Assembly (NCBI GenBank): GCA_964570785.1
Contig: CAZMZG010000045.1
Location: 1 to 14,557, forward strand
Direction: 5' to 3'
Length of the DNA stretch: 14,557 bases
Origin: Thermatribacter sp964570785
GTDB taxonomy: Bacteria; Atribacterota; Atribacteria; Atribacterales; Thermatribacteraceae
In this document: positions 1 through 6,371 of the stretch, piece by piece
Position numbering within the stretch: position 1 is the first letter of the stretch
Layout: every line of letters starts with the position of its first letter
Made by a program: the position numbers and the translations under genes
The notes under the pieces: generated by a model
Databases searched by the model: none
What the model was told of the DNA's origin: nothing
Seen by the model: the letters and a program-made list of their open reading frames with translations, nothing else

Positions 1-422
1 AGGCCGAAAAAAATCTGGGTTTGATATTCGTTGATTACCTACAACTCATGAGGGGTTACGGGCGCTCTGAAAACCGTCAGCAGGAAATTTCGGAGATTTC
101 TCGTTCTCTCAAGGGATTGGCCCGTGAGCTTAATTTGCCGGTAATCGCGGTATCCCAGCTGAGCAGGGCAGTGGAACAGCGCACCCCAAAAAGACCCCAG
201 CTTTCTGATTTACGAGAAAGTGGCGCCATAGAGCAGGACGCTGATCTGGTTATCTTTATATATCGTGAAGAGTACTATAACCGTAACACTCCCAAAAAGG
301 GCATTGCAGAAATTATCATTGCCAAGCAACGCAACGGGCCAGTGGGTACGGTAGAGCTCGCTTTTCTTGAGGATTGTACCCGCTTTGAAAATCTTTCCAA
401 AAGAGCAGAGCCGGGATTTTAA
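1..422 (+). CDS. dnaB: Replicative DNA helicase DnaB, C-terminal fragment
   Basis: This is the 3' end of the ring helicase that unwinds DNA at the replication fork using ATP. The reading frame is already open at the first bases (in frame from position 3), so the 5' part lies outside the window and no start is assigned. The visible ~140 residues begin just before the Walker B strand (LIFVDYLQLM, codons from 21) of the RecA-like motor. They continue with the KGLARELNLPVIAVSQLSR segment, LRESGAIEQDADLV and KQRNGPVGTVEL, all typical of DnaB motifs H3-H4. The C-terminus (LSKRAEPGF) is a normal length for the family, so the end looks intact. No intein or insertion is seen in the visible part. A promoter for the next operon starts about 20 bases after the stop, with no clear terminator between. 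Identification is secure; the missing N-terminal domain cannot be judged. Confidence 0.95.
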   Translation, partial: AEKNLGLIFVDYLQLMRGYGRSENRQQEISEISRSLKGLARELNLPVIAVSQLSRAVEQRTPKRPQLSDLRESGAIEQDADLVIFIYREEYYNRNTPKKGIAEIIIAKQRNGPVGTVELAFLEDCTRFENLSKRAEPGF

Positions 423-442
423 AAAGTTGGGGAGGTTGTTCG

Positions 443-472
443 TTGACACTGTTTCTTAAGGGATGTTATTAT
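443..472 (+). promoter_or_regulatory. Sigma-70-type promoter of the amino-acid ABC operon
   Basis: A perfect -35 TTGACA (443-448) is followed after 18 bases by TATTAT (467-472), one mismatch from consensus, preceded by TG at 464-465 (extended -10). Predicted transcription start is near 479, giving a leader of about 20 bases that contains only the ribosome binding site AAAGGAGG (483-490). The promoter also argues against starting the next gene at 463, because that codon lies inside it. Confidence 0.8.
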
Positions 473-498
473 TGTCGAAAACAAAGGAGGCGGTTTTT

Positions 499-1263
499 GT
501 GAGAAAGTTTTTAGCTTGTTTTTTGATGTGTGCTCTGGTGCTTTTTGCTTTTGGGCTCGCTTTTGCTTCGACCCTTGATGAGATCAAGGCCAGGGGCCAG
601 CTGATCATCGGTACTGATGCGACTTACCCTCCAATGGAATTTCATGACGAAAATGGTGAAATCGTGGGCTTTGATATTGACCTGGGCAGAGCTATAGCTG
701 AAGAGCTGGGGGTTGAGGCTGTTTTTGTAGATACCGCCTGGGATGGCATTTTCCCTGCTCTGGATGCCAAAAAATTTGACGTTATAATTTCTTCAACTTC
801 CATTACTGAGGAGAGGTTGAAATCCAAAGAGATGAGTGATCCCTACTATGTTACTTCCCAGGCCATCGCTGTGTTGAAGGATGACAACTCTATCAAGGGG
901 CCGGATGACCTGGTTGGCAAAGTCGTCGCTGTGCAAATTGGTACTACTGGCGACCTTGCCGTTTCAGAAATTGAGGGGGTAACTGTAAAGCGTTTTGACA
1001 CTATTGATAAGGCTTACATGGAAGTTCTGAACGGAAGGGCTGACGCGGTGGTCAACGATCTTTCTGAAGTTGCCTACCGGATGCGTATGCTTCCCCAGAT
1101 GAAAATAGCGGCTACTTTCCGTGAAGGTGAGGATCGGTATGGAGTTACCATGCGCAAGGGGGATATAGAGCTTTTGCAGGCTATCAATGAGGCCCTGCAC
1201 AAGATCAAAGAATCTGGCAAGTATGACGAGATATACAATAAGTGGTTTGGTAGCAACCAATAA
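499..1263 (+). CDS. Polar amino-acid ABC transporter, substrate-binding protein
   Basis: This is the periplasmic (SBP_bac_3 family) receptor that delivers an amino acid to the permease encoded next. I place the start at GTG 499, which follows AAAGGAGG at a spacing of 8 and lies downstream of the promoter; the frame stays open to 463 but that start sits inside the promoter. The resulting 254-residue protein has a Sec signal peptide (RKF, then a hydrophobic stretch, probable cleavage AFA|S at 23/24) and no lipobox. The mature part has the family signatures GTDATYPPMEF (38-48), GFDIDLGRAIAEELG (57-71), WDGIFPAL and SITEER. Arg106 and Asp187 (VVND) match the residues that clamp the substrate carboxyl and amino groups, and GTTGD (148-152) lines the site. 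Specificity (Gln, Glu, Arg, His, Cys) cannot be told from sequence alone. It is the first gene of an operon with permease, ATPase and homoserine dehydrogenase. Confidence 0.93.
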   Translation: MRKFLACFLMCALVLFAFGLAFASTLDEIKARGQLIIGTDATYPPMEFHDENGEIVGFDIDLGRAIAEELGVEAVFVDTAWDGIFPALDAKKFDVIISSTSITEERLKSKEMSDPYYVTSQAIAVLKDDNSIKGPDDLVGKVVAVQIGTTGDLAVSEIEGVTVKRFDTIDKAYMEVLNGRADAVVNDLSEVAYRMRMLPQMKIAATFREGEDRYGVTMRKGDIELLQAINEALHKIKESGKYDEIYNKWFGSNQ

Positions 1264-1285
1264 AACTTATAGGGGGAAATAGGAT

Positions 1286-1942
1286 TTGCATTTTGACTTC
1301 ACGGCCCTTTTTGGTGCCTTTCCTGCTCTTTTGGTCGGAGCTTCGATGACTTTGAGGGTTACCGCATTTTCCATTGCCCTGGGGCTTGTGATAGGTATTC
1401 TGGCAGGGTTGGCCCGGGTCTGGCCCAACCCTGTTCTCCGTTTTATTTCCTCAGCTTATATTGAGCTTATTCGGGGTACCCCTCTCCTGGTACAGATCTT
1501 TATTGTTTATTTTGCCCTTCCTTCTCTGGGTCTAAATCTGGATCCTTTTATTGCTGGAGTTATTGCGATGGGCATTAATAGTGGTGCATATGTGGGTGAA
1601 ATTGTGAGGGGAGGCATTGAATCCATCGCTCAGGGGCAGATGGAAGCTGCACGTTCCCTGGGTATGACCTGGGGACAGGCCATGCGCTATGTGATTCTTC
1701 CTCAAGCTTTTGTGCGCATTTTGCCTCCTCTGGGCAACGAATTCATTGCTCTTTTGAAAGACTCTTCGTTGGTCTCCACAATCGCCATTGCCGAGCTCAC
1801 TCGTACTGGCCAGATTATCATTACCAGAACTTTCAAGTCTTTCGAAATCTGGACAGGGGTGGCTCTTTTCTACTTTTTGATGACCTACGCAATTTCCCAG
1901 GTAGTGAGGTATTCTGAGAAGAGGCTCCAGTACAATGAGTGA
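1286..1942 (+). CDS. Polar amino-acid ABC transporter, permease
   Basis: This is the inner-membrane channel subunit (HisMQ/GlnP type, 218 residues) that works as a homodimer with the binding protein and ATPase beside it. Hydrophobic helices are evident at roughly residues 10-40, 55-80, 85-105, 150-175 and 190-210. The EAA coupling motif that docks onto the ATPase is clear: EAARSLGMTWGQAMRYVILPQA, with the conserved G and the following LPPLGNEFIALLKDSSL. IELIRGTPLLVQIFIVYFALP is the hallmark of the polar amino-acid subfamily. The start is TTG 1286, preceded by AGGGGG at 1271-1276; no better start is nearby and the N-terminus matches family length. The gene overlaps the start of the ATPase by 8 bases, suggesting translational coupling. 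Confidence 0.93.
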   Translation: MHFDFTALFGAFPALLVGASMTLRVTAFSIALGLVIGILAGLARVWPNPVLRFISSAYIELIRGTPLLVQIFIVYFALPSLGLNLDPFIAGVIAMGINSGAYVGEIVRGGIESIAQGQMEAARSLGMTWGQAMRYVILPQAFVRILPPLGNEFIALLKDSSLVSTIAIAELTRTGQIIITRTFKSFEIWTGVALFYFLMTYAISQVVRYSEKRLQYNE

Positions 1943-2675
1943 GTGGGTAATCGAGGTTACAGGTCTCAACAAATATTTTGGAAAGCATCACGTTTTGAAG
2001 GACGTCGATTTCAAAGTTCGCTTTGGAGAAGTGGTGGCGGTTATTGGAGCTTCTGGTTCTGGAAAGAGCACGCTTTTGCGCTGCCTGAATGGCCTGGAGC
2101 CGATACAGAGCGGAAAAGTCCTGGTGGATGGTGTGGATATTCATCAAAACGGGGTGGATCTGAACAAAGTCAGGCAGTCCATCGGGATGATATTTCAGAA
2201 TTTTAACCTTTTTCCTCACATGACAGTCCTTCAGAATATCACTCTTGCTCCAGTGAAAGTAAAGAAGATGTCCCCTCAGCAAGCTCAAGAGATAGCCCGG
2301 ACTTTTCTCCATAAGGTGGGCCTGCTTGATAAGCAGGATGCCTATCCCTGGCAGCTTTCGGGGGGTCAAAAACAGCGAGTAGCTATTGCTCGCTCTCTGG
2401 CGATGAATCCCAAAGTCATGATGTTTGACGAACCCACTTCGGCGCTGGATCCAGAAACAGTTAAAGACGTTTTGGAGGTGATGAAAGAACTGGCGCGCGA
2501 GGGAATGACTATGATTGTAGTGACTCATGAGATGGGTTTTGCGAAAGAGGTTGCCAACCGGGTTGTTTATATCGATGATGGTAAAATTATAGAAGAAGGC
2601 ACTCCGGAAGAAATTTTTTATAACCCTCGTAACGAGCGTACTCGAGCTTTTTTGAGTAAAGTGATCAACGTTTGA
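1935..2675 (+). CDS. Polar amino-acid ABC transporter, ATP-binding protein
   Basis: This is the cytoplasmic motor subunit (246 residues) that hydrolyses ATP to power import through the adjacent permease. All nucleotide-binding motifs are present in order: Walker A GASGSGKST, Q-loop at IGMIFQNFNLFPHMTVLQNI, signature LSGGQKQRVAIARSLA, Walker B VMMFDEPTSALDPE, and H-loop VTHEMGF. The sequence is that of the GlnQ/HisP group, in which the LFPHMTVLQN segment is diagnostic. The ATG at 1935 lies inside the end of the permease gene, so translation is probably coupled. The gene is followed after 12 bases by hom, whose ribosome binding site (GGGAGGAG) overlaps the stop codon. Confidence 0.95.
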   Translation: MSEWVIEVTGLNKYFGKHHVLKDVDFKVRFGEVVAVIGASGSGKSTLLRCLNGLEPIQSGKVLVDGVDIHQNGVDLNKVRQSIGMIFQNFNLFPHMTVLQNITLAPVKVKKMSPQQAQEIARTFLHKVGLLDKQDAYPWQLSGGQKQRVAIARSLAMNPKVMMFDEPTSALDPETVKDVLEVMKELAREGMTMIVVTHEMGFAKEVANRVVYIDDGKIIEEGTPEEIFYNPRNERTRAFLSKVINV

Positions 2676-2687
2676 GGGAGGAGCTAT

Positions 2688-3986
2688 ATGGAGGAAAAAA
2701 AGACCAGGATCAACATTGGTGTTATCGGTTTTGGAACTGTAGGCTCCGGGACGGTTAAAGTTCTTTGGGAGCAAAAAACCGAAATAGAAAAGGCACTTGG
2801 TGTTAACGTGGAAGTGGTGAAAATTGTTGACAAAGATTGGGTTAGAGCTCGCTCCATTGTAATTCCTCCCTCCCTGCGCGGTGAAGATCCTGCTGAAATC
2901 CTGAACGACGACTCCATTGACATTGTGGTGGAAGCAATAGGAGGGCTGGAGCCGGCTTTTGCAATTGTAAAGGAAGCTCTGGAACGAGGCAAAACCGTGG
3001 TAACGCCTAATAAAGAGCTTGTTGCCAAGAAGGGAGAAGAACTCCTGCAGGTAGCCCTGAAAAGTGGTAGTGAGCTTTTCTTTGAAGGTTCGGTAGGTGG
3101 AGGCATTCCCATAATTCACGTTCTTAAAGAACAGCTTTTGGGAGACGATATAGAAGAGATTTTTGGTATCGTCAACGGTACCACCAATTTTATACTTTCT
3201 GAAATGTCTTTGAAAGGCGTATCCTACCAGGAGGCTCTTCAAGAGGCGCAGAAACTCGGTTACGCAGAACCGGTGCCCACCATGGATGTAGAAGGCTTTG
3301 ACGCTGCCTACAAAATTGCCATTCTTGCTTCGCTTGCTTTCCGCACCCGTGTAGATGTCGACCGGGTATACAGGGAAGGCATTACCGCTTTGTTGCCCCA
3401 AGATATTGATTTTGCAAGAGAGCTCGGCTATGTCATAAAGCTTTTAGCTATTGCCAAGAAAGATAAGAACCAGCTTGAGTTGAGAGTGCATCCGGTGCTT
3501 TTGCCTTCCTGGCACTCTCTGGCTTCGGTCAACGGTGTGGAAAATGCTATCTTTGTGAAGTCAAGGACTCGTAACCTGACCTTTATAGGGCCGGGTGCTG
3601 GTGGAGAGGCTACTGGTAGTGCCATCGTTGGTGACATAATAGAGGCTATAAGGAACCTGAAGCATTCCTGTCGGGGGAGAGCAGGATATAACTGCATTAA
3701 CAACCTCCCGGTGAAACCCATGGAGGAGGTAGTTGATCAGTATTGTGTGAGGATACTGGCTTATGACCGACCTGGTGTTTTGGGGAAAATAGCTGCTGAG
3801 TTTGGGGCTTGCGGAGTGAGCCTTTCGGCTGTGAAGCAACCAATTAGCGTTCCCAGCCAGCTTACTCACATCTATTTTTTGACCCATCATACCCAGGAAA
3901 GCCAGCTCCAGCTTGCTCTGGAGCATATCCGCAAGCTTTCGGTAGTGAGCGATGCTTTTGCTATTCGTGTCGAGAGTGGTTCTTGA
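2688..3986 (+). CDS. hom: Homoserine dehydrogenase with ACT domain
   Basis: It reduces aspartate semialdehyde to homoserine with NAD(P)H, the branch step toward threonine and methionine, in the cytoplasm. Of 432 residues, 1-~135 form the Rossmann domain (GVIGFGTVGSGTVKVL at 11-26, TPNKE at 106-110). Residues ~140-320 are the catalytic domain with NGTTNFI (163-169), DVEGFDAAYKIAILASLAF (Lys209 in the conserved position) and GPGAGGEATGSAIVGD (301-316). Residues ~350-430 are a C-terminal ACT domain (YCVRILAYDRPGVLGKIAAEF) of the kind that confers threonine feedback control. The length matches the standard monofunctional bacterial enzyme. It is embedded in the amino-acid ABC operon with a strong ribosome binding site at 2675-2683. 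No thrB, thrC or aspartokinase gene is visible here, so the pathway partners must be elsewhere. Confidence 0.96.
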   Translation: MEEKKTRINIGVIGFGTVGSGTVKVLWEQKTEIEKALGVNVEVVKIVDKDWVRARSIVIPPSLRGEDPAEILNDDSIDIVVEAIGGLEPAFAIVKEALERGKTVVTPNKELVAKKGEELLQVALKSGSELFFEGSVGGGIPIIHVLKEQLLGDDIEEIFGIVNGTTNFILSEMSLKGVSYQEALQEAQKLGYAEPVPTMDVEGFDAAYKIAILASLAFRTRVDVDRVYREGITALLPQDIDFARELGYVIKLLAIAKKDKNQLELRVHPVLLPSWHSLASVNGVENAIFVKSRTRNLTFIGPGAGGEATGSAIVGDIIEAIRNLKHSCRGRAGYNCINNLPVKPMEEVVDQYCVRILAYDRPGVLGKIAAEFGACGVSLSAVKQPISVPSQLTHIYFLTHHTQESQLQLALEHIRKLSVVSDAFAIRVESGS

Positions 3987-4000
3987 GGAGGTTTAAAAAT

Positions 4001-4315
4001 TTGGATAGAGAAAGAGTGACTACCCTGCTTTACTGTTTGCAGTGCCAGGAAGAGGTGGAGCACGAGGTAATCTACCGGGCAGGCATAGTGCAGTCCATCG
4101 TTTGCAAAAAATGTGGTCTGGAAATTGGCTTCGACAAGAAAAAGTTGCTTGCTATTTATGGAGAAGAGTTGGTGGAGAGAATTTTTACCAAACCCAGGCG
4201 CTTGACCGAAGAATACGAAAAAGACCTGGCTGAGTTCTTGAGAAATCTTCCCTTGCGAATTTTGACCAAACCCTATCGCATGATTAAAGAACTTGAGTCC
4301 TTCAGGGACTGCTAA
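4001..4315 (+). CDS. Small zinc-ribbon protein of unknown function
   Basis: A 104-residue cytosolic protein. It opens with a two-knuckle metal site, CLQC (12-15) and CKKC (35-38), separated by 19 residues, which should bind one zinc. The rest is a highly charged helical segment with IFTKPRRLTEEYEKDLAEFLRNLP and ILTKPYRMIKEL, a repeated TKP(Y/R)R pattern. I recall proteins with this layout labelled 'bh protein' in anaerobic thermophiles, with no known function; that label is from memory and uncertain. I prefer TTG 4001 as the start because AGGAGG (3986-3991) lies 9 bases upstream. The frame is open to TTG 3983, but that codon overlaps the hom stop and would put the ribosome binding site inside the gene. 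It is the last gene of the operon and ends base-to-base against the convergent gene at 4316, with no terminator visible. Confidence 0.82.
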   Translation: MDRERVTTLLYCLQCQEEVEHEVIYRAGIVQSIVCKKCGLEIGFDKKKLLAIYGEELVERIFTKPRRLTEEYEKDLAEFLRNLPLRILTKPYRMIKELESFRDC

Positions 4316-4684
4316 TTAATCGTTTCGGGTTCTTTCCGGTGCTACAAGCTGGTTTTCTCCGATAAGCGCTGGTAGAATTTTTTCCTTGACCCAGGCAGTC
4401 AGTCTCTTTTTCTCCAGGTCTGGGATGGGGTGGTTGGTTTCAACCACCATTCCCAGCTTTTCAGAAAGGCGTATCTGCTCAAGGTGGAAAGAAGGATGTT
4501 CGCCACCCCAGCCAGCAAGGTGTGACCATCTTTTTCCCAATATTTCTACAAACCTTACCGCTATTCCGTATCTTTCTCTTAGGGCTCCGGCTAAGTACTC
4601 GAGTTTCTCGGCAAATCCATCAATATTCTGGAGCTCTTTTTCTGTCTTCTGAGCCCATTTGTCAAATTCGGAGGTCACGTTCAC
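4316..4684 (-). CDS. Conserved-looking protein of unknown function, overlapping the end of hydG
   Basis: About 122 residues, soluble, with no signal peptide or membrane segment. I do not recognise a family. The N-terminal half is a charged helix (EFDKWAQKTEKELQNIDGFAEKLEYLAGALRERYG). The middle has a compact aromatic stretch, FVEILGKRWSHLAGWGGEHPSFHLEQIRLSE, whose Trp/His/Gly density suggests a binding surface. A second helix follows, with VETNHPIPD and LTAWVKEKILPALIG. There are no cysteines, so it is not an Fe-S protein. The start is uncertain: GTG 4684 sits 9-10 bases after an AGAGG motif; TTG 4693 has that motif too close; GTG 4678 is also possible with AAAGG. Any of these overlaps the hydG coding end (stop at 4662), so the gene is very probably translated from the hydG message. 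That makes a role linked to hydrogenase maturation or a pure co-expression effect equally open. Confidence 0.75.
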   Translation of the reverse strand: MNVTSEFDKWAQKTEKELQNIDGFAEKLEYLAGALRERYGIAVRFVEILGKRWSHLAGWGGEHPSFHLEQIRLSEKLGMVVETNHPIPDLEKKRLTAWVKEKILPALIGENQLVAPERTRND

Positions 4685-6152
4685 CTTTTTCAATCCTCTT
4701 TAAATATTCTTCAACAATGGTTCTGGTTTGGGGTTCAATTTCGGGTAGTTTTTTGGAAATAAGTTCTTCTCCAGCTTTCTTCGTTTCTGGAGAAGCATAG
4801 TCCATGAGGTATTCCTTGAAAGTTAAAATAGCGTTGGGTATGCAGAAAAGATGAACCTTACCTTTTTTGGCAATATCCATGAAATATCTCCCGGTTCTTC
4901 CGCAACGGTAGCCTGCTGTGCAGAAGGAGGTCAAATATCCAAGTTCGGCAAATTCCCGGATCACCTCGTCAAGCGAGCGGGGATCTCCGATCATAAACTG
5001 CTGTCTTTCCAGCTCCTGTTCTTGGTAACGGTCACTGTAGGCTCCTATGCCTATCTTGGTTGAGGCATCAGTCTGGGTGCATCCAACCTGGAGCACTTCT
5101 CTGCGAATATGTGCTGGTTCACGTGCGGTTATAATAAGGCCTGTGTAGGGAACCGATAGACGCAGTACTGCTACCAGTCTTTTAAAATCACGGTCGCTTA
5201 CTTTGTAACGGGTTTCCTGGATGAAAGGGGTATTTACTGCTGGCTCTAACCTCGGGAAAGAGATGGTATGTGGGCCCACTCCTCCAAAGCGCTTTTCAAG
5301 ATCTATAGTGTGGTAGATAAGACCCATGACTTCAAACTTCCAGTCGTATAGGCCAAAGAGAACTCCTATGGCTACATCGTCTATGCCCGCTTCCTGGGCT
5401 CGATGCAGGGCGTAAAGCCTCCATCGATAATTGGCCTTGATTCCCTGAGGATGCACTTTTTGATAGGTTTCGTGATGGTAGGTTTCCTGAAATACTTGAA
5501 AAGTGCCAATTCCTACCTCTTTAAGTATCTTGAGTCTGCTTATATCCATGGGGGCAGCGTTAACATTTACCCGCCGGATCTCGCCGTTGCCCACCCGGGT
5601 TTCATACACGGTCTCAATAGTACTTTTTATGTAGTCTATGTCAGAAAGAGGATGTTCCCCATAGACCATGATGAGCCTTTTGTGCCCCAGAGATACCAGA
5701 ACTTCAGTTTCTTTTCTCACTTCTTCAATGGTTAAGCGGCGTCTTTTCTGATGTTTATTGTCTTTTCTGAAACCGCAGTAGAGGCAATTGTTTACGCAGT
5801 AGTTGCTGCAGTAAAGAGGCGCGAAGGTTACAATGCGGTCTCCATAGACCTTTTTCTTAACCAGAGCTGCTGTTTCAAAAATCTCTTCCCATAGTTCTTC
5901 GTCTTCCACGTTCAAGAGAGTGGCCGTTTCCTCAGGTTCCAGCCGCTCTAAACTCAAGGATTTTGCGAGTATGTCCTTTACTTTGGCAGGCTCAAGATTG
6001 CGATTGGCATTGAGCAGTTCTTGGATGTGCTCATCATTTATGAAATCCCGGCCCTTTTCAAGGTAGCGGTCTATTTCTTCCTCCTTGATTACTTCTCGCA
6101 TCCATTCTTCAACGCTTACCCTTTTGGTTTGTAAGGTTGCCTCGCTTTTCAT
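4662..6152 (-). CDS. hydG: [FeFe]-hydrogenase H-cluster radical SAM maturase HydG (C-terminal cluster motif altered)
   Basis: HydG cleaves L-tyrosine with S-adenosylmethionine to make the CO and CN ligands of the hydrogenase H-cluster precursor. The 496-residue protein has the radical-SAM cluster motif CVNNCLYC (C119, C123, C126) in a ThiH/HydG-type barrel. It also has MVYGEHP, the conserved GVGPHTISFPRLEPA loop (His295, which I take as equivalent to the His near the dangler iron), DASTKIGIGAYSD and the PNAILTFKEYLMDYASPET C-terminus. Overall match to HydG rather than ThiH is strong. The oddity is the auxiliary-cluster motif: HydG normally has CX2CX22C, but here the second Cys is Gly414 (CTAGYRC, C411-G414-C417) while the last Cys (C437) keeps its place. 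ATG 6152 follows AAAGGGGGA at a spacing of 7. The gene has its own promoter and a structured leader. No hydE, hydF or hydrogenase gene is in the window. Confidence 0.92.
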   Translation of the reverse strand: MKSEATLQTKRVSVEEWMREVIKEEEIDRYLEKGRDFINDEHIQELLNANRNLEPAKVKDILAKSLSLERLEPEETATLLNVEDEELWEEIFETAALVKKKVYGDRIVTFAPLYCSNYCVNNCLYCGFRKDNKHQKRRRLTIEEVRKETEVLVSLGHKRLIMVYGEHPLSDIDYIKSTIETVYETRVGNGEIRRVNVNAAPMDISRLKILKEVGIGTFQVFQETYHHETYQKVHPQGIKANYRWRLYALHRAQEAGIDDVAIGVLFGLYDWKFEVMGLIYHTIDLEKRFGGVGPHTISFPRLEPAVNTPFIQETRYKVSDRDFKRLVAVLRLSVPYTGLIITAREPAHIRREVLQVGCTQTDASTKIGIGAYSDRYQEQELERQQFMIGDPRSLDEVIREFAELGYLTSFCTAGYRCGRTGRYFMDIAKKGKVHLFCIPNAILTFKEYLMDYASPETKKAGEELISKKLPEIEPQTRTIVEEYLKRIEKGERDLRI

Positions 6153-6167
6153 TAAGCATCCCCCTTT

Positions 6168-6205
6168 AAAAAACTGCCCGGCCTGCGGAAGTGCGCAAAC
6201 CGGGC
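6168..6205 (-). terminator. Intrinsic terminator inside the hydG leader (attenuator)
   Basis: Reading the minus strand, GCCCGG (6205-6200) pairs with CCGGGC (6181-6176). The stem continues through two U-G wobble pairs (6199-6198 with 6183-6182) and TGCG/CGCA (6197-6194 with 6187-6184), giving 12 pairs around a six-base loop. The stem is followed by AG and six T residues (6173-6168). This is a complete factor-independent terminator lying 16 bases before the hydG start codon, between promoter and gene, so it can only act as an attenuator. It faces hydG and would not end the opposite (kinase) transcript, which starts on its far side. Confidence 0.82.
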
Positions 6206-6251
6206 TGAATTTCTTCCACCCTTGGTTTCAGAATCACTCCTCACCGCAGGC
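6181..6251 (-). ncRNA. Candidate riboswitch / antiterminator structure in the hydG leader
   Basis: In the minus-strand RNA, GCCUGCGG (6251-6244) is exactly complementary to CCGCAGGC (6188-6181), an 8-bp GC-rich helix. Its 3' strand is part of the terminator's descending arm. Two more helices nest inside it: GAGUG (6239-6235) with CACUU (6193-6189), and CUGAA (6231-6227) with UUCAG (6209-6205). The apical loop is 17 bases and reads ACCAAGGGUGGAAGAAA. Folding this way excludes the terminator, so the leader can switch. I do not recognise the sequence as TPP, SAM, cobalamin, FMN, glycine, lysine, THF, Moco, fluoride, ZTP or c-di-GMP. The GGGUGGA in the loop recalls a T-box, but no Stem I fits in the leader. 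The ligand is unknown, and the fold was found by eye only. Confidence 0.55.
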
Positions 6252-6286
6252 GCAACATTTAGTTTTGTTATTTATTTAGCAGCACA

Positions 6287-6295
6287 ATTATACCA
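6287..6295 (-). promoter_or_regulatory. Extended -10 promoter of hydG
   Basis: The minus strand reads TGG TATAAT (6295-6287), a consensus -10 with a TGn extension. No good -35 lies 16-18 bases upstream, as is usual for extended -10 promoters. Transcription should begin near 6280, giving a leader of about 128 bases that includes the switch structure and terminator. Confidence 0.65.
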
Positions 6296-6337
6296 TAAAA
6301 TTAGAGAACGGTTTCACTTTTTTGTGGAAAAGGGCCG

Positions 6338-6346
6338 TGTTATAAT
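6338..6346 (+). promoter_or_regulatory. Extended -10 promoter of the histidine kinase operon
   Basis: The plus strand reads TGT TATAAT at 6338-6346, a perfect -10 with TGn extension and no convincing -35. The predicted transcription start is near 6353, only a few bases before the ribosome binding site AGGAGG at 6359-6364. It is divergent from the hydG promoter; the two -10 elements are about 45 bases apart. Confidence 0.65.
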
Positions 6347-6371
6347 AATTCCTTGAAAAGGAGGGATTTTT

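Noticed and set aside
463..498. Upstream TTG start for the amino-acid binding protein
   Set aside because: It falls within the -10 region of a strong promoter and has no ribosome binding site; GTG 499 has both a site and a proper signal peptide.
1833..3401. A 522-codon open frame on the minus strand
   Set aside because: It lies opposite the permease end, the ATPase and homoserine dehydrogenase, all unmistakable genes. Its composition is a typical antisense shadow and no motif is visible.
6206..6226. T-box riboswitch in the hydG leader, based on AAGGGUGGAA
   Set aside because: The full T-box consensus (ending ACCGCG) is missing and the ~128-base leader has no room for Stem I with a specifier loop.
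6085..6279. Plus-strand open frame containing a CPACG zinc-like motif
   Set aside because: It covers the start of hydG and its structured leader, has no ribosome binding site, and the hydG frame is certain.
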